A stretch of 5,566 bases of DNA from Streptococcaceae bacterium (GCA_009779335.1 WREM01000078.1:1-5566), one strand, 5' to 3'. Shown: positions 1-5,566, counted from the stretch's first letter. Numbers and translations are program-made. The notes: generated by a model from the letters alone, not told the origin.

Positions 1-810
1 CATGGGACGGATGTTTGGTCGGGCAATGCTCAAGACTTGATTCGTCAGGGAATCGCCGATTTATCACAGGTTATCGGTTGTCGTGATGACATCATGGTTT
101 CACTCATTCATGCGGGGCTTGATGAATCCATGGCCTTTAAGATTATGGAGGTAGTGCGTAAAGGATTATGGAATAAAATCTCTGTCAATGAGCGTGAATC
201 TTATATCATAGCCATGCGTGAGAAAGATATTCCTGAGTGGTATATTGATTCTTGTAGCAAGATAAAATATATGTTCCCTAAGGCTCATGCTGCAGCTTAT
301 ATCATGATGGCTCTGCGTGTGGCTTACTTCAAAGTCCATCATCCTATTTTCTATTATTGTGCATGGTTCTCTATTCGTGCCTCTGCCTTTGATGTCAATA
401 TCATGACCGCAGGTTTGGATAAGGTAAAAGCCAAGATGCAAGAAATCAGAGACAAAGGCTTTGATGCAACCAACACAGAGACAGCTCTCGTTACAACCCT
501 CGAAATCTGCAATGAAATGCTAGAACGTGGTTTCAAATTTGGGAAAATTGATCTCTATAAGAGTGATGCGACCGAATTTATCATTGAAGGAGATACGCTT
601 ATCCCACCGTTTATCACTATGGATAGTCTGGGAGAAAACGTAGCCAATCAAATCGTGCAAGCCCGTCAAGAAGGAGAGTTTCTCAGCAAGATGGAACTTC
701 GCAAACGTGGCGGAGTATCACAAACCATCATAGAAAACATGGATAAAATGAATATTCTTGATGGATTACCAGAAGATAACCAACTCAGTTTGTTTGAAAA
801 TCTGTTTTAA
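1..810 (+). CDS. polC: DNA polymerase III PolC-type, C-terminal part (5' end cut by window)
   Basis: PolC is the replicative DNA polymerase of low-GC Gram-positive bacteria; it extends DNA at the fork and carries its own proofreading exonuclease. Only the last 269 codons are present. The frame is open from base 1 (HGTDVWSGNAQ...), so the gene continues upstream and a TTG at 37 is not a start. The fragment holds the end of the polymerase domain and the C-terminal region. The stretch WYIDSCSKIKYMFPKAHAAA at about residues 80-99, followed by ALRVAYFKVHHP, is a PolC hallmark. The protein ends with NQLSLFENLF, which resembles the terminal beta-clamp-binding type peptide (QLSLF) of PolC proteins. 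Full-length PolC has more than 1,400 residues, so most of it lies outside the window. It is a housekeeping gene, separated from the competence operon by a probable terminator. Confidence 0.96.
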   Translation, partial: HGTDVWSGNAQDLIRQGIADLSQVIGCRDDIMVSLIHAGLDESMAFKIMEVVRKGLWNKISVNERESYIIAMREKDIPEWYIDSCSKIKYMFPKAHAAAYIMMALRVAYFKVHHPIFYYCAWFSIRASAFDVNIMTAGLDKVKAKMQEIRDKGFDATNTETALVTTLEICNEMLERGFKFGKIDLYKSDATEFIIEGDTLIPPFITMDSLGENVANQIVQARQEGEFLSKMELRKRGGVSQTIIENMDKMNILDGLPEDNQLSLFENLF

Positions 811-830
811 TGAGCTTTTAAAATAAAAAA

Positions 831-867
831 AACAAAAAAATATCGATTTTTTCGATATTTTTTTGTT
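831..867 (+). terminator. Probable polC terminator, perfect 16-bp inverted repeat
   Basis: Bases 831-846 and 852-867 are exact reverse complements around a five-T loop (847-851). The core TATCGA/TCGATA stem is followed by seven T, the layout of an intrinsic terminator, and seven A precede it, so it could also stop transcription from the other strand. Only three of the 16 pairs are G-C, so the stem is weak for its length. It starts 20 bases after the polC stop and ends 15 bases before the competence-box-like element. Its role in shielding comG from polC readthrough is inference. Confidence 0.7.
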
Positions 868-876
868 ACTTTTGAA

Positions 877-890
877 TTTTTTTACGTATA
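877..890 (+). promoter_or_regulatory. Putative ComX/SigX competence box (cin-box) of the comG operon
   Basis: TACGTATA at 883-890 matches the streptococcal/lactococcal cin-box TACGAATA at seven of eight positions, and a run of seven T (877-883) runs into it, as is common at late competence promoters. It is the right element in the right place: directly upstream of comGA, the classic late competence operon. Transcription would start around 895-898, leaving an untranslated leader of about 15 bases made up mostly of the ribosome binding site. The overlapping TATATATAA (887-895) could alternatively serve as a sigma-A -10 element with a poor TTGTTA -35 (863-868) that lies inside the terminator stem. 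I favour the competence box. Confidence 0.62.
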
Positions 891-897
891 TATAAGC

Positions 898-904
898 AAG
901 GAGG
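898..904 (+). promoter_or_regulatory. Ribosome binding site of comGA
   Basis: AAGGAGG is a near-perfect Shine-Dalgarno sequence six bases ahead of the ATG at 911 and fixes the comGA start. If the competence box is used, this site sits almost at the 5' end of the mRNA. Confidence 0.85.
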
Positions 905-910
905 AAAATT

Positions 911-1852
911 ATGGTAGAGAAATTAGCAAGGGAAATCATCTCTGAATCAGTGAAATCAAAGGTTTACGATATTTATTTGTTGCCTTTTCAATCCAAGTAT
1001 CAGATTTATTTCCGTGGTGCTCAAAATAGATTTCTCTACAAGGAGATTGATCAAGAGCAAGCTCAAAGCCTTTTGGCTCATTTCAAATTTGTTTCAGGGA
1101 TGAATGTGGGGGAGAAGCGTCGGACGCAGTTGGGTTCATGTTGGTATGAGGTTGATGGTGTTGCACGACGCTTGAGATTATCAACAGTTGGAGATTTTCT
1201 GGGTAAAGAAAGTCTAGTGATCCGATTGCTACACGATGAAAAAATTAAGCTAGAGTTTTGGTTCGACGATGACAAAGAGTTAGAGAAAATTATCTCTGGG
1301 CGTGGACTTTATCTTTTCTCAGGTCCAGTTGGAAGTGGGAAGACGACACTCATGTATGAGTTAGCCAAGCAACATTTTGCTCAACAACAGGTGATTTCCA
1401 TAGAGGATCCAGTGGAAATAGTGAATAAAGAATTTTTACAACTGCAGCTTAATTCTGTCATTGGCAATGACTATGATGAACTGATTAAACTGTCCTTGCG
1501 ACATCGTCCAGATTTAGTTATTGTGGGAGAAATTCGAGACAAGCAAACTGCACAAGCAGTCATTCGAGCCAGTTTGACAGGTTATACTGTATTTTCAACA
1601 GTTCATGCAAAATCCATTTCTGGTGTACAGGCAAGATTGCTGGAATTGGGATTGTCGAAAGAAGAGATAAGAAACAGCGTGCAAGGTATTCTTTATCAAC
1701 GTTTAATTGCTGGAAAAGGCATGATAGATTGGGTGAAAGGAGATGTGGATGATTACAGACAAGAAAATTGGAACGAAAGAATTGAAAAGCTTGCTTCAGA
1801 TGGACATATCACAAGTGCTCAAGCTAAAGCCGAGAAAATTAAAACTGACTAA
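911..1852 (+). CDS. comGA: Competence pilus assembly ATPase ComGA
   Basis: ComGA is the cytoplasmic secretion ATPase (GspE/PilB family) that powers assembly of the transformation pilus at the membrane, working with ComGB. All family motifs are visible in the 313-residue product: Walker A GPVGSGKTT at residues 138-146, the Asp box ISIEDPVE at 162-169, Walker B PDLVIVGEIRD at 200-210, and the His box with STVHA at 229-233. The N-terminal part contains FKFVSGMNVGEKRR and RLRLSTVGDF, typical of streptococcal ComYA/CglA. No CxxC zinc motif of the PilB type is seen, and the length fits the shorter streptococcal form. The start follows an AAGGAGG site. The last 53 bases overlap comGB, which suggests coupled translation. 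First gene of the operon; probably induced by ComX in competent cells. Confidence 0.97.
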   Translation: MVEKLAREIISESVKSKVYDIYLLPFQSKYQIYFRGAQNRFLYKEIDQEQAQSLLAHFKFVSGMNVGEKRRTQLGSCWYEVDGVARRLRLSTVGDFLGKESLVIRLLHDEKIKLEFWFDDDKELEKIISGRGLYLFSGPVGSGKTTLMYELAKQHFAQQQVISIEDPVEIVNKEFLQLQLNSVIGNDYDELIKLSLRHRPDLVIVGEIRDKQTAQAVIRASLTGYTVFSTVHAKSISGVQARLLELGLSKEEIRNSVQGILYQRLIAGKGMIDWVKGDVDDYRQENWNERIEKLASDGHITSAQAKAEKIKTD

Positions 1853-2819
1853 GCAGGTGAAATTGATTCAACTCATGAATAGCTTGTTCTCTAGCGGTTT
1901 CCATCTAGGAGAAGTGGTGAATTTTCTCAAACGGTCACAATTAGTTGAACTAGCTTTTGTGGAAAAGATGGAGAATGGACTTTTGTCAGGAAAAAATCTA
2001 TCAGCCATATTGTCAGATTTGAATTTTTCAAGTAATGTTGTCACTCAGATTTCCTTAGCTGAACATCATGGAAATTTGGGGCAAACTTTAGATTTAGTGG
2101 AGAAGAATTTAAGAAAGTCTTTATCCATTAAAAACAAGCTGATTCAGATTGCCACCTATCCCATCTTACTGGTTGTATTTCTTGTTTTCATCATGTTAGG
2201 CTTAAAAAATTATCTCTTGCCACAACTAGGGAATCAGTCTAATTCAGCAGTTGAAATCATCAATCATTTGCCTCAGATTGCAGGTGCTACAACACTTATT
2301 TTTGGAATTGCCATTGGCTATTGCTACTGGAAAATAAAGCATTCATCAGCCTTACTTGTTTTTGAAAAAATCTCCAGACTTCCTCTTTTGGGAAGCTTGA
2401 TTAAACTTTATTTAACAGGTTATTTTTCAAGGGAATGGGGGAATTTAATCAGTCAAGGCTTAGAGTTGCGTCAAATTTTTCAAATCATGGAGAATCAATC
2501 CAGCAAAATTTTTCGTGAAACGGGTCAGTCTTTACTTATATCATTGCATGAGGGTCAAGAATTTTATCAGGCTGTGAGTCAATTTAACTTCTTTTCTAAG
2601 GAACTTTCACTCATGATTGAATACGGAGAAGCCAAGGCTAAATTAGGTACAGAACTCAATGTTTATGCGGAAGAGTCTTGGGAGAAGTTCTTTTTCAAAA
2701 TTGACAAATTGATGCAATTCATTCAACCTATGATATTTCTATTGGTCGCACTCATGATTGTTATGCTCTATGCAGCTATGTTATTACCTATTTATCAAAA
2801 CATGAGCACATTCAAATAA
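1800..2819 (+). CDS. comGB: Competence pilus assembly membrane platform protein ComGB
   Basis: ComGB is the polytopic inner platform (GspF/PilC, T2SSF family) on which pilins are assembled; it pairs with the ATPase ComGA. The ATG at 1800 is preferred over one at 1743 because the resulting N-terminus, MDISQVLKLK, matches the streptococcal ComYB start and gives 339 residues. Hydrophobic segments lie at about residues 119-139, 160-178 and 309-330, separating two cytoplasmic T2SSF-like halves; AEHHGNLGQTL (about 87-97) is the conserved glycine-containing motif of the first half. The start lies inside comGA with a 53-base overlap and no strong Shine-Dalgarno sequence, so translation probably depends on ribosomes arriving from comGA. 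comGC follows after 30 bases. Confidence 0.95.
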   Translation: MDISQVLKLKPRKLKLTKQVKLIQLMNSLFSSGFHLGEVVNFLKRSQLVELAFVEKMENGLLSGKNLSAILSDLNFSSNVVTQISLAEHHGNLGQTLDLVEKNLRKSLSIKNKLIQIATYPILLVVFLVFIMLGLKNYLLPQLGNQSNSAVEIINHLPQIAGATTLIFGIAIGYCYWKIKHSSALLVFEKISRLPLLGSLIKLYLTGYFSREWGNLISQGLELRQIFQIMENQSSKIFRETGQSLLISLHEGQEFYQAVSQFNFFSKELSLMIEYGEAKAKLGTELNVYAEESWEKFFFKIDKLMQFIQPMIFLLVALMIVMLYAAMLLPIYQNMSTFK

Positions 2820-2849
2820 AATACTATCTAATCAAAAAGGAGAAGAAAT

Positions 2850-3197
2850 ATGAAAAAATTAAAAAAAGCAGTTAAGCACACACAAAACAAATTGGCGAAA
2901 AAGAAAGTCAAAGCTTTCACACTTATTGAAATGTTAGTTGTTTTACTCATCATCAGTATCTTACTTTTACTTTTTGTACCAAATCTTATCAAACAAAAAG
3001 ATAATGTGAAAAATACAGGACAAGCAGCGGTTGTTAAAGTGGTAGATAGTCAAGGTCAGCTCTATGAACTCAACCATACAGATAAAGCTAGCGTATCAAC
3101 TCTTGTTAAGGAAAACATGATTACTCAAAAGCAGGCCGATGATTATAAAGATTATTATGCTCATCATTCTGGAGAAGGGCAAAATGTACCGAATTAG
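2850..3197 (+). CDS. comGC: Major competence pseudopilin/pilin ComGC
   Basis: ComGC is the major subunit of the transformation pilus. The 115-residue preprotein has a long, lysine-rich leader of 22 residues followed by the type IV prepilin motif KA|FTLIEMLVVLLIISILLL: cleavage is predicted after Ala22, leaving Phe at +1 (residue 23) and the conserved Glu at +5 (residue 27), then a hydrophobic helix of about 20 residues that embeds in the membrane and packs the fibre core. Processing and N-methylation would be done by the prepilin peptidase ComC, which is encoded elsewhere. The C-terminal globular part is short and hydrophilic. An AAAAAGGAG ribosome site (about 2834-2842) precedes the ATG, the strongest one inside the operon, consistent with high demand for the major subunit (inference). 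The 3' end overlaps comGD by 14 bases. Confidence 0.97.
   Translation: MKKLKKAVKHTQNKLAKKKVKAFTLIEMLVVLLIISILLLLFVPNLIKQKDNVKNTGQAAVVKVVDSQGQLYELNHTDKASVSTLVKENMITQKQADDYKDYYAHHSGEGQNVPN
3171..3179 (+). promoter_or_regulatory. Ribosome binding site of comGD, inside comGC
   Basis: GGAGAAGGG lies four bases before the ATG at 3184 and decides the comGD start there rather than at an upstream in-frame ATG (3139), which would add 15 residues ahead of the prepilin leader. Confidence 0.6.
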
Positions 3198-3588
3198 AGC
3201 TTTTACACTTATAGAAAGTTTGCTGACCTTGTTTGTAGTGTCTGGTGTTCTGCTCTTGTTTTCTTCGAATTTTACTAAAATTATTCATATTGCAAAAGGA
3301 GAGCTATTTGTCTTGCAATTTGAACAAATATATAAGGACACGCAATATGATGCAGGACTAGAGAACCAATCTAAGATTTTATCCGTTCATGATGGTCAAA
3401 TTTTCTATAAAAATAAAAGCATAAGTACTCCAGATGAGGTGGAATTTGATGATTTTTCAATCAAATTTGACAGTAAAGCAGGAAATTCCAGCTTGCAAAA
3501 AATTAAGATTTATCTGCCCTATGAAGAGAAGACAATCACCTATCAGTTGGAGTTGGGAAGTGGAAAATATAAAAAGAAAATCAATTAA
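3184..3588 (+). CDS. comGD: Minor competence pilin ComGD
   Basis: ComGD is a minor pilin-like protein needed to start or cap the competence pilus. The 134-residue product begins MYRIRAFTLIESLLTLFVVS, a very short leader with predicted cleavage after Ala6, Phe at +1 and Glu at +5, followed by the hydrophobic N-terminal helix. The middle part (QFEQIYKDTQ) and the end (AGNSSL, then TYQLELGSGK) follow the pattern of streptococcal ComYD. The ATG at 3184 overlaps the end of comGC by 14 bases in another frame, and the 3' end overlaps comGE by 29 bases, so expression is probably coupled at both ends. Confidence 0.94.
   Translation: MYRIRAFTLIESLLTLFVVSGVLLLFSSNFTKIIHIAKGELFVLQFEQIYKDTQYDAGLENQSKILSVHDGQIFYKNKSISTPDEVEFDDFSIKFDSKAGNSSLQKIKIYLPYEEKTITYQLELGSGKYKKKIN
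3549..3552 (+). promoter_or_regulatory. Ribosome binding site deciding the GTG start of comGE
   Basis: GGAG within the end of comGD sits seven bases before the GTG at 3560, the only well-placed start codon that puts the pilin leader close to the N-terminus of ComGE. Confidence 0.55.
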
Positions 3589-3856
3589 AGCCTATATTTT
3601 GTTTGAGAGTTTACTTGCGACTGCCTTGCTTGCACTTCTAATAACAGTTGTTTTATCTGCTTTTGTGGATACTCAAAAGAAAATTGCCAGACAGAATCAA
3701 GAAATTGAAGCCCTCAATGTGAGCTTGATGGGATTAGATACAGGGCAAAATCATTTAATACTTAATGGTGTGGATGTTGAATTTCACAAAGAATCAAATA
3801 AAACATCTATCACTAATCAAGGAAAGGAAATTTTAGTACTTGAAGAAAAAAATTAA
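3560..3856 (+). CDS. comGE: Minor competence pilin-like protein ComGE
   Basis: ComGE is a minor pilin-like component of the transformation pilus. With the GTG at 3560 the product has 98 residues: a basic leader (VENIKRKSIKA), a degenerate prepilin site with Ala|Tyr instead of Ala|Phe, the conserved Glu at +5 (ILFESLL), and a hydrophobic helix rich in Leu and Ala. The second half carries DTGQNHLILNGVDVEF, which resembles the TGQNxxxxNGVEI stretch of streptococcal ComYE and fixes the identity. A longer frame is open back to 3434, but that part is the comGD coding region read in another frame. It overlaps comGD by 29 bases and comGF by 17 bases. Confidence 0.92.
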   Translation: MENIKRKSIKAYILFESLLATALLALLITVVLSAFVDTQKKIARQNQEIEALNVSLMGLDTGQNHLILNGVDVEFHKESNKTSITNQGKEILVLEEKN

Positions 3857-4271
3857 AGCCTTTACCTTGCTAGAATGTTTGATTGCTTTGTTCATCATTT
3901 CTGCAGGAACCATTGTCATCAGAGATTTAACCAGTTTCATCAGTCAAGAAACGCACCAAGTGTCTAATGATCAGGAGAAAGACTGGCAACTATTTTGTAC
4001 ATTGCTCAGAAATGAATTGTCAGGTTCCACCTTTGATAAAGTTGAGAATAATTTTCTCTATGTAACCAAGGGTGAACATTGGAGGATGGGACTTGTTAGA
4101 ACAGGGGATGATTTCAGAAAATCTCATGCCAATGGTCAGGGTTATCAGCCTATGTTGCATGGCGTTAAAGACACAAAAATCACAGAAGAAAAGGGTTTGG
4201 TGACTATAAAAGTTTCTTTTGAACAAGGGGGTGAGAGGATATTTCTTTACAAATTTTCAGACAAAGGGTAA
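3840..4271 (+). CDS. comGF: Minor competence pilin-like protein ComGF
   Basis: ComGF is a minor component of the competence pilus. The TTG at 3840 gives MKKKIKAFTLLECLIALFII: a six-to-seven-residue basic leader, predicted cleavage after Ala7, Phe at +1, Glu at +5, and a membrane helix. The 143-residue product contains DDFRKSHANGQGYQPMLHGV (about residues 90-109), close to the DDFRKxxxxGxGYQPM block of streptococcal ComYF, and ends with a GGERIFLYKF stretch as in that family. A Cys follows the conserved Glu directly, and a second Cys is in LFCTLL. The start lies 17 bases inside comGE, with purine-rich AAAGGAAA about 10-12 bases upstream as a plausible ribosome site. Confidence 0.93.
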   Translation: MKKKIKAFTLLECLIALFIISAGTIVIRDLTSFISQETHQVSNDQEKDWQLFCTLLRNELSGSTFDKVENNFLYVTKGEHWRMGLVRTGDDFRKSHANGQGYQPMLHGVKDTKITEEKGLVTIKVSFEQGGERIFLYKFSDKG

Positions 4272-4282
4272 AAGGGGGGATA

Positions 4283-4543
4283 TTGCTTTATGCCATGATA
4301 GTGTCGGTCATATTCGCCCTTTTACTCCAGCTCTTTCTTCAAAATATGATCAATACAGAAAGGCATCTCCTGTCACAAAAAGAAAACCTGCAAGCACAGA
4401 TTATGATTGCACTTGTCAAAGAAAAAGGAAAAACAGGAACTTTTATATTTGATAAGGGAAGTTGTACTTATACTAAAAATAATACAGGGGAAGAATACAA
4501 AGTAAAGCTAGAAAATGGGCGTGAGATAGTGATTAAGCAATAA
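4283..4543 (+). CDS. comGG: Minor competence pilin-like protein ComGG (start uncertain)
   Basis: ComGG is the last minor component of the transformation pilus operon. The recognisable core is KGGILLYAMIVSVIFALLLQ followed by a hydrophilic tail; the hydrophobic N-terminal helix and position match streptococcal ComYG (which has a VKAGVLLYA block). The annotated TTG at 4283 is the first ordinary start codon in frame and gives 86 residues, but it cuts into the conserved VKGGILLYA block, and its G-rich upstream sequence is only three bases away. The frame is open back to 4235 without ATG, GTG or TTG; an ATT at 4253 would give a family-like basic N-terminus (xFRQRVKGG). Alternatively, one G too many in the six-G run at 4274-4279 would hide a GTG start at 4231. 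Unlike ComGC-ComGF it has no FTLxE prepilin site. A single Cys lies in GSCTY. Confidence 0.85.
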   Translation: MLYAMIVSVIFALLLQLFLQNMINTERHLLSQKENLQAQIMIALVKEKGKTGTFIFDKGSCTYTKNNTGEEYKVKLENGREIVIKQ

Positions 4544-4556
4544 AATTTAAGAGTAT

Positions 4557-4563
4557 GGAAGGA
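4557..4563 (+). promoter_or_regulatory. Ribosome binding site of the CHAP-protein gene
   Basis: GGAAGGA lies six bases before the ATG at 4570 and marks that codon as the start; the in-frame ATG at 4555 overlaps this site and would lack one of its own. The 26-base gap after comGG contains no convincing promoter or hairpin. Confidence 0.6.
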
Positions 4564-4569
4564 AAAATT

Positions 4570-5563
4570 ATGAAAATAAATCGAATTGTTTCAAAAAAAC
4601 AAAAAATAGCATTAATATTTGCTGTCATTATCGGTATTAGCTTAGGGATGGCGAAAGCGACGAAAGCAGATACCGCTGTTCCTATTTATCGTCTTTATAA
4701 TGCAAGTACTCATGAACATTTGTATACCAAAGATGTAAATGAACAAAAAACTTTGTCAATAAATGGCTGGCAGTATGAAGATATTGGCTGGTATGCTCCC
4801 AATTCTGGGGTATCTGTATATCGTGTTATATAACAGCACATTAAAAAACCACCTTTACACCACAGATACAAATGAAAAAAATATATTAATAAGATCTGGC
4901 TGGTCAATTGATAATGGAGGGAATCCAGTGTTTTGTTCAGGAGGCTCTGTTCCTATTTATAGAACTTATAATGCGGGGATATCAGGTGTGCATTTACTAA
5001 TTACAGACAGCAATGAATATAATACTCTTGGGGTACAAGGTTGGTCAAAAGAAGGGGTGAAACTGTATGCGGTGTCAATAGGAAAGTTGATTGCTCCATC
5101 ATTTGCTCCAACAGCATTAGTTCAGGGGTTTACGACAGCGTTAGGTGCTCCGTGGTTAGGTTCAATTAATGTTGACGCAACTGCAACAATTAACAAAATA
5201 AGCACTAATTTCACAATATACAATGGGAGTTATAAAAATTATTCGCAGTGTGTGGCACTAATTGAATATTATTTATCTCAGCATGGAAGAGGTTTATCAG
5301 GTGTTGTTTATGGGTATGGTGCAGCAGCGAATTCTGGATTGGCAGCCTCTTCAGCACCAATAATTGGAGGATTATTCAGTGTCCCGGCAAATGAAATTTG
5401 GCTAAACTCAGCGGTAGGATATACAGGGCATACTGGAATAATTATTGGAATAAAATCAGGAGTAAGTTTCACAACTTTAGAAAATAATTTTGCGAGTTCA
5501 CTTGCTCAAGTTGTTCATCCGTGGTCAGATATATCGCATGCGAATTTTACTGTGAAACCTTGA
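4570..5563 (+). pseudogene. Secreted DUF5648-repeat/CHAP-domain probable peptidoglycan hydrolase, frameshifted
   Basis: The reading frame starts at ATG 4570 but meets a stop at 4831-4833 after 87 codons; the rest continues in the next frame to the TGA at 5561-5563. Removing one base near 4828 (GTTATATAAC to GTTTATAAC) restores the expected repeat motif YRVYN and gives 330 residues. The restored protein has a basic N-terminus, a hydrophobic segment (about 13-27) and a likely signal peptidase site after Ala33 (TKA|DT). Three DUF5648-like repeats follow (37-80, 81-126, 127-169), then a linker and a C-terminal CHAP domain with Cys227 in SQCVALIEYY, His287 in GHTGIIIG, and Glu304 with Asn305/306 in TLENNF, the usual Cys-His-Glu-Asn order. 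CHAP enzymes cut peptidoglycan as amidases or endopeptidases; the repeats probably bind the cell surface (inference). It may be cotranscribed with comG. As read, the first piece is secreted without an enzyme and the second has no signal peptide, so it is probably inactive unless the shift is an artefact. Confidence 0.8.
4678..5077 (+). repeat. Three tandem DUF5648-like protein repeats
   Basis: Units at about 4678-4809, 4810-4948 and 4949-5077 (43-46 codons each, the second containing the frameshift) share the pattern V-x-[IV]-Y-R-x-Y-N, then H-L near the middle, T-D-x-N-E and an S/G-W box. At DNA level only short stretches are shared, for example the 14-base CTGTTCCTATTTAT at 4676-4689 and 4947-4960, so the duplication is old rather than recent. 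The pattern matches the DUF5648 repeat, found in secreted proteins of Gram-positive bacteria, with no settled function that I know of. Confidence 0.75.
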
Positions 5564-5566
5564 GTA

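Noticed and set aside
1743..1799. Upstream ATG at 1743 as the comGB start
   Set aside because: The added 19 residues are comGA sequence in another frame, and MDISQV from 1800 matches the streptococcal ComYB N-terminus.
4020..4226. Antisense open frame opposite comGF (and similar ones opposite polC, comGA and the CHAP gene)
   Set aside because: They lie wholly opposite well-supported genes, have no ribosome sites or family resemblance, and are expected by chance at this length.
4219..4452. Open frame of 77 codons overlapping comGF and comGG in a third frame
   Set aside because: After about 4280 it reads the comGG coding region out of frame and gives a basic, low-complexity peptide without recognisable features. 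Its first part matters only as a possible comGG N-terminus if the six-G run is wrong.
4455..4570. Possible sigma-A promoter for the CHAP gene (TTGTAC at 4462-4467 with AT-rich sequence after it)
   Set aside because: No -10 hexamer at 16-18 bases spacing was found, and TAAAAT at 4541-4546 has no matching -35; I do not report a promoter.
4819..4840. Programmed ribosomal frameshifting in the CHAP gene
   Set aside because: No heptamer slippery site, no stimulatory Shine-Dalgarno at suitable distance and no clear downstream structure; simple indel or sequencing error is a better reading, although not excluded.
4763..5563. Treating the second half of the CHAP gene as an independent gene starting at ATG 4763
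   Set aside because: The first 22 codons are repeat-coding DNA read out of frame, there is no ribosome site before 4763 and no signal peptide; the real frame joins at about 4829.

Overview
The window reads as chromosomal DNA of a low-GC Gram-positive coccus of the Streptococcaceae, most likely a Lactococcus. The evidence is AT-rich coding sequence with AGGAGG-type ribosome binding sites, a PolC-type replicative polymerase, a streptococcal-style seven-gene comG (comY) operon, and a final gene with DUF5648-type repeats, which I associate with lactococci. The genus call is inference; the family call is firm.

Layout, all on the + strand. Bases 1-810 are the 3' end of polC, cut by the window edge. 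Bases 811-910 hold a perfect 16-bp inverted repeat that can act as the polC terminator, then a T-rich stretch and a near-consensus competence (ComX/SigX) box, TACGTATA, just ahead of comGA. From 911 to 4543 the genes comGA, comGB, comGC, comGD, comGE, comGF and comGG are packed with overlaps of 14-53 bases at four junctions, so they look like one translationally coupled operon. Together they encode the ATPase (ComGA), the membrane platform (ComGB), the major pilin (ComGC) and the minor pilin-like proteins (ComGD-ComGG) of the pilus that captures DNA during natural transformation. Their prepilin peptidase (ComC) and the DNA channel proteins are not in this window. comGG has no ordinary start codon at the position expected from its family and may use an unusual start or contain an indel in a run of six G.

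Bases 4570-5563 follow comGG after only 26 bases, with no convincing promoter or terminator between. They encode a secreted protein with a signal peptide, three DUF5648-like repeats of about 45 residues and a C-terminal CHAP domain with Cys, His, Glu and Asn in the expected order. The reading frame is broken by one extra base near 4828; dropping that base restores a 330-residue protein. A secreted CHAP cell-wall hydrolase in the tail of a competence pilus operon invites comparison with CHAP-containing fratricins such as pneumococcal CbpD and is the most interesting thing here. In this strain the gene is either a pseudogene, the site of a sequencing error, or (least likely) recoded.

No RNA genes, insertion sequences or CRISPR arrays were seen, and there is no gene-free stretch longer than about 100 bases.
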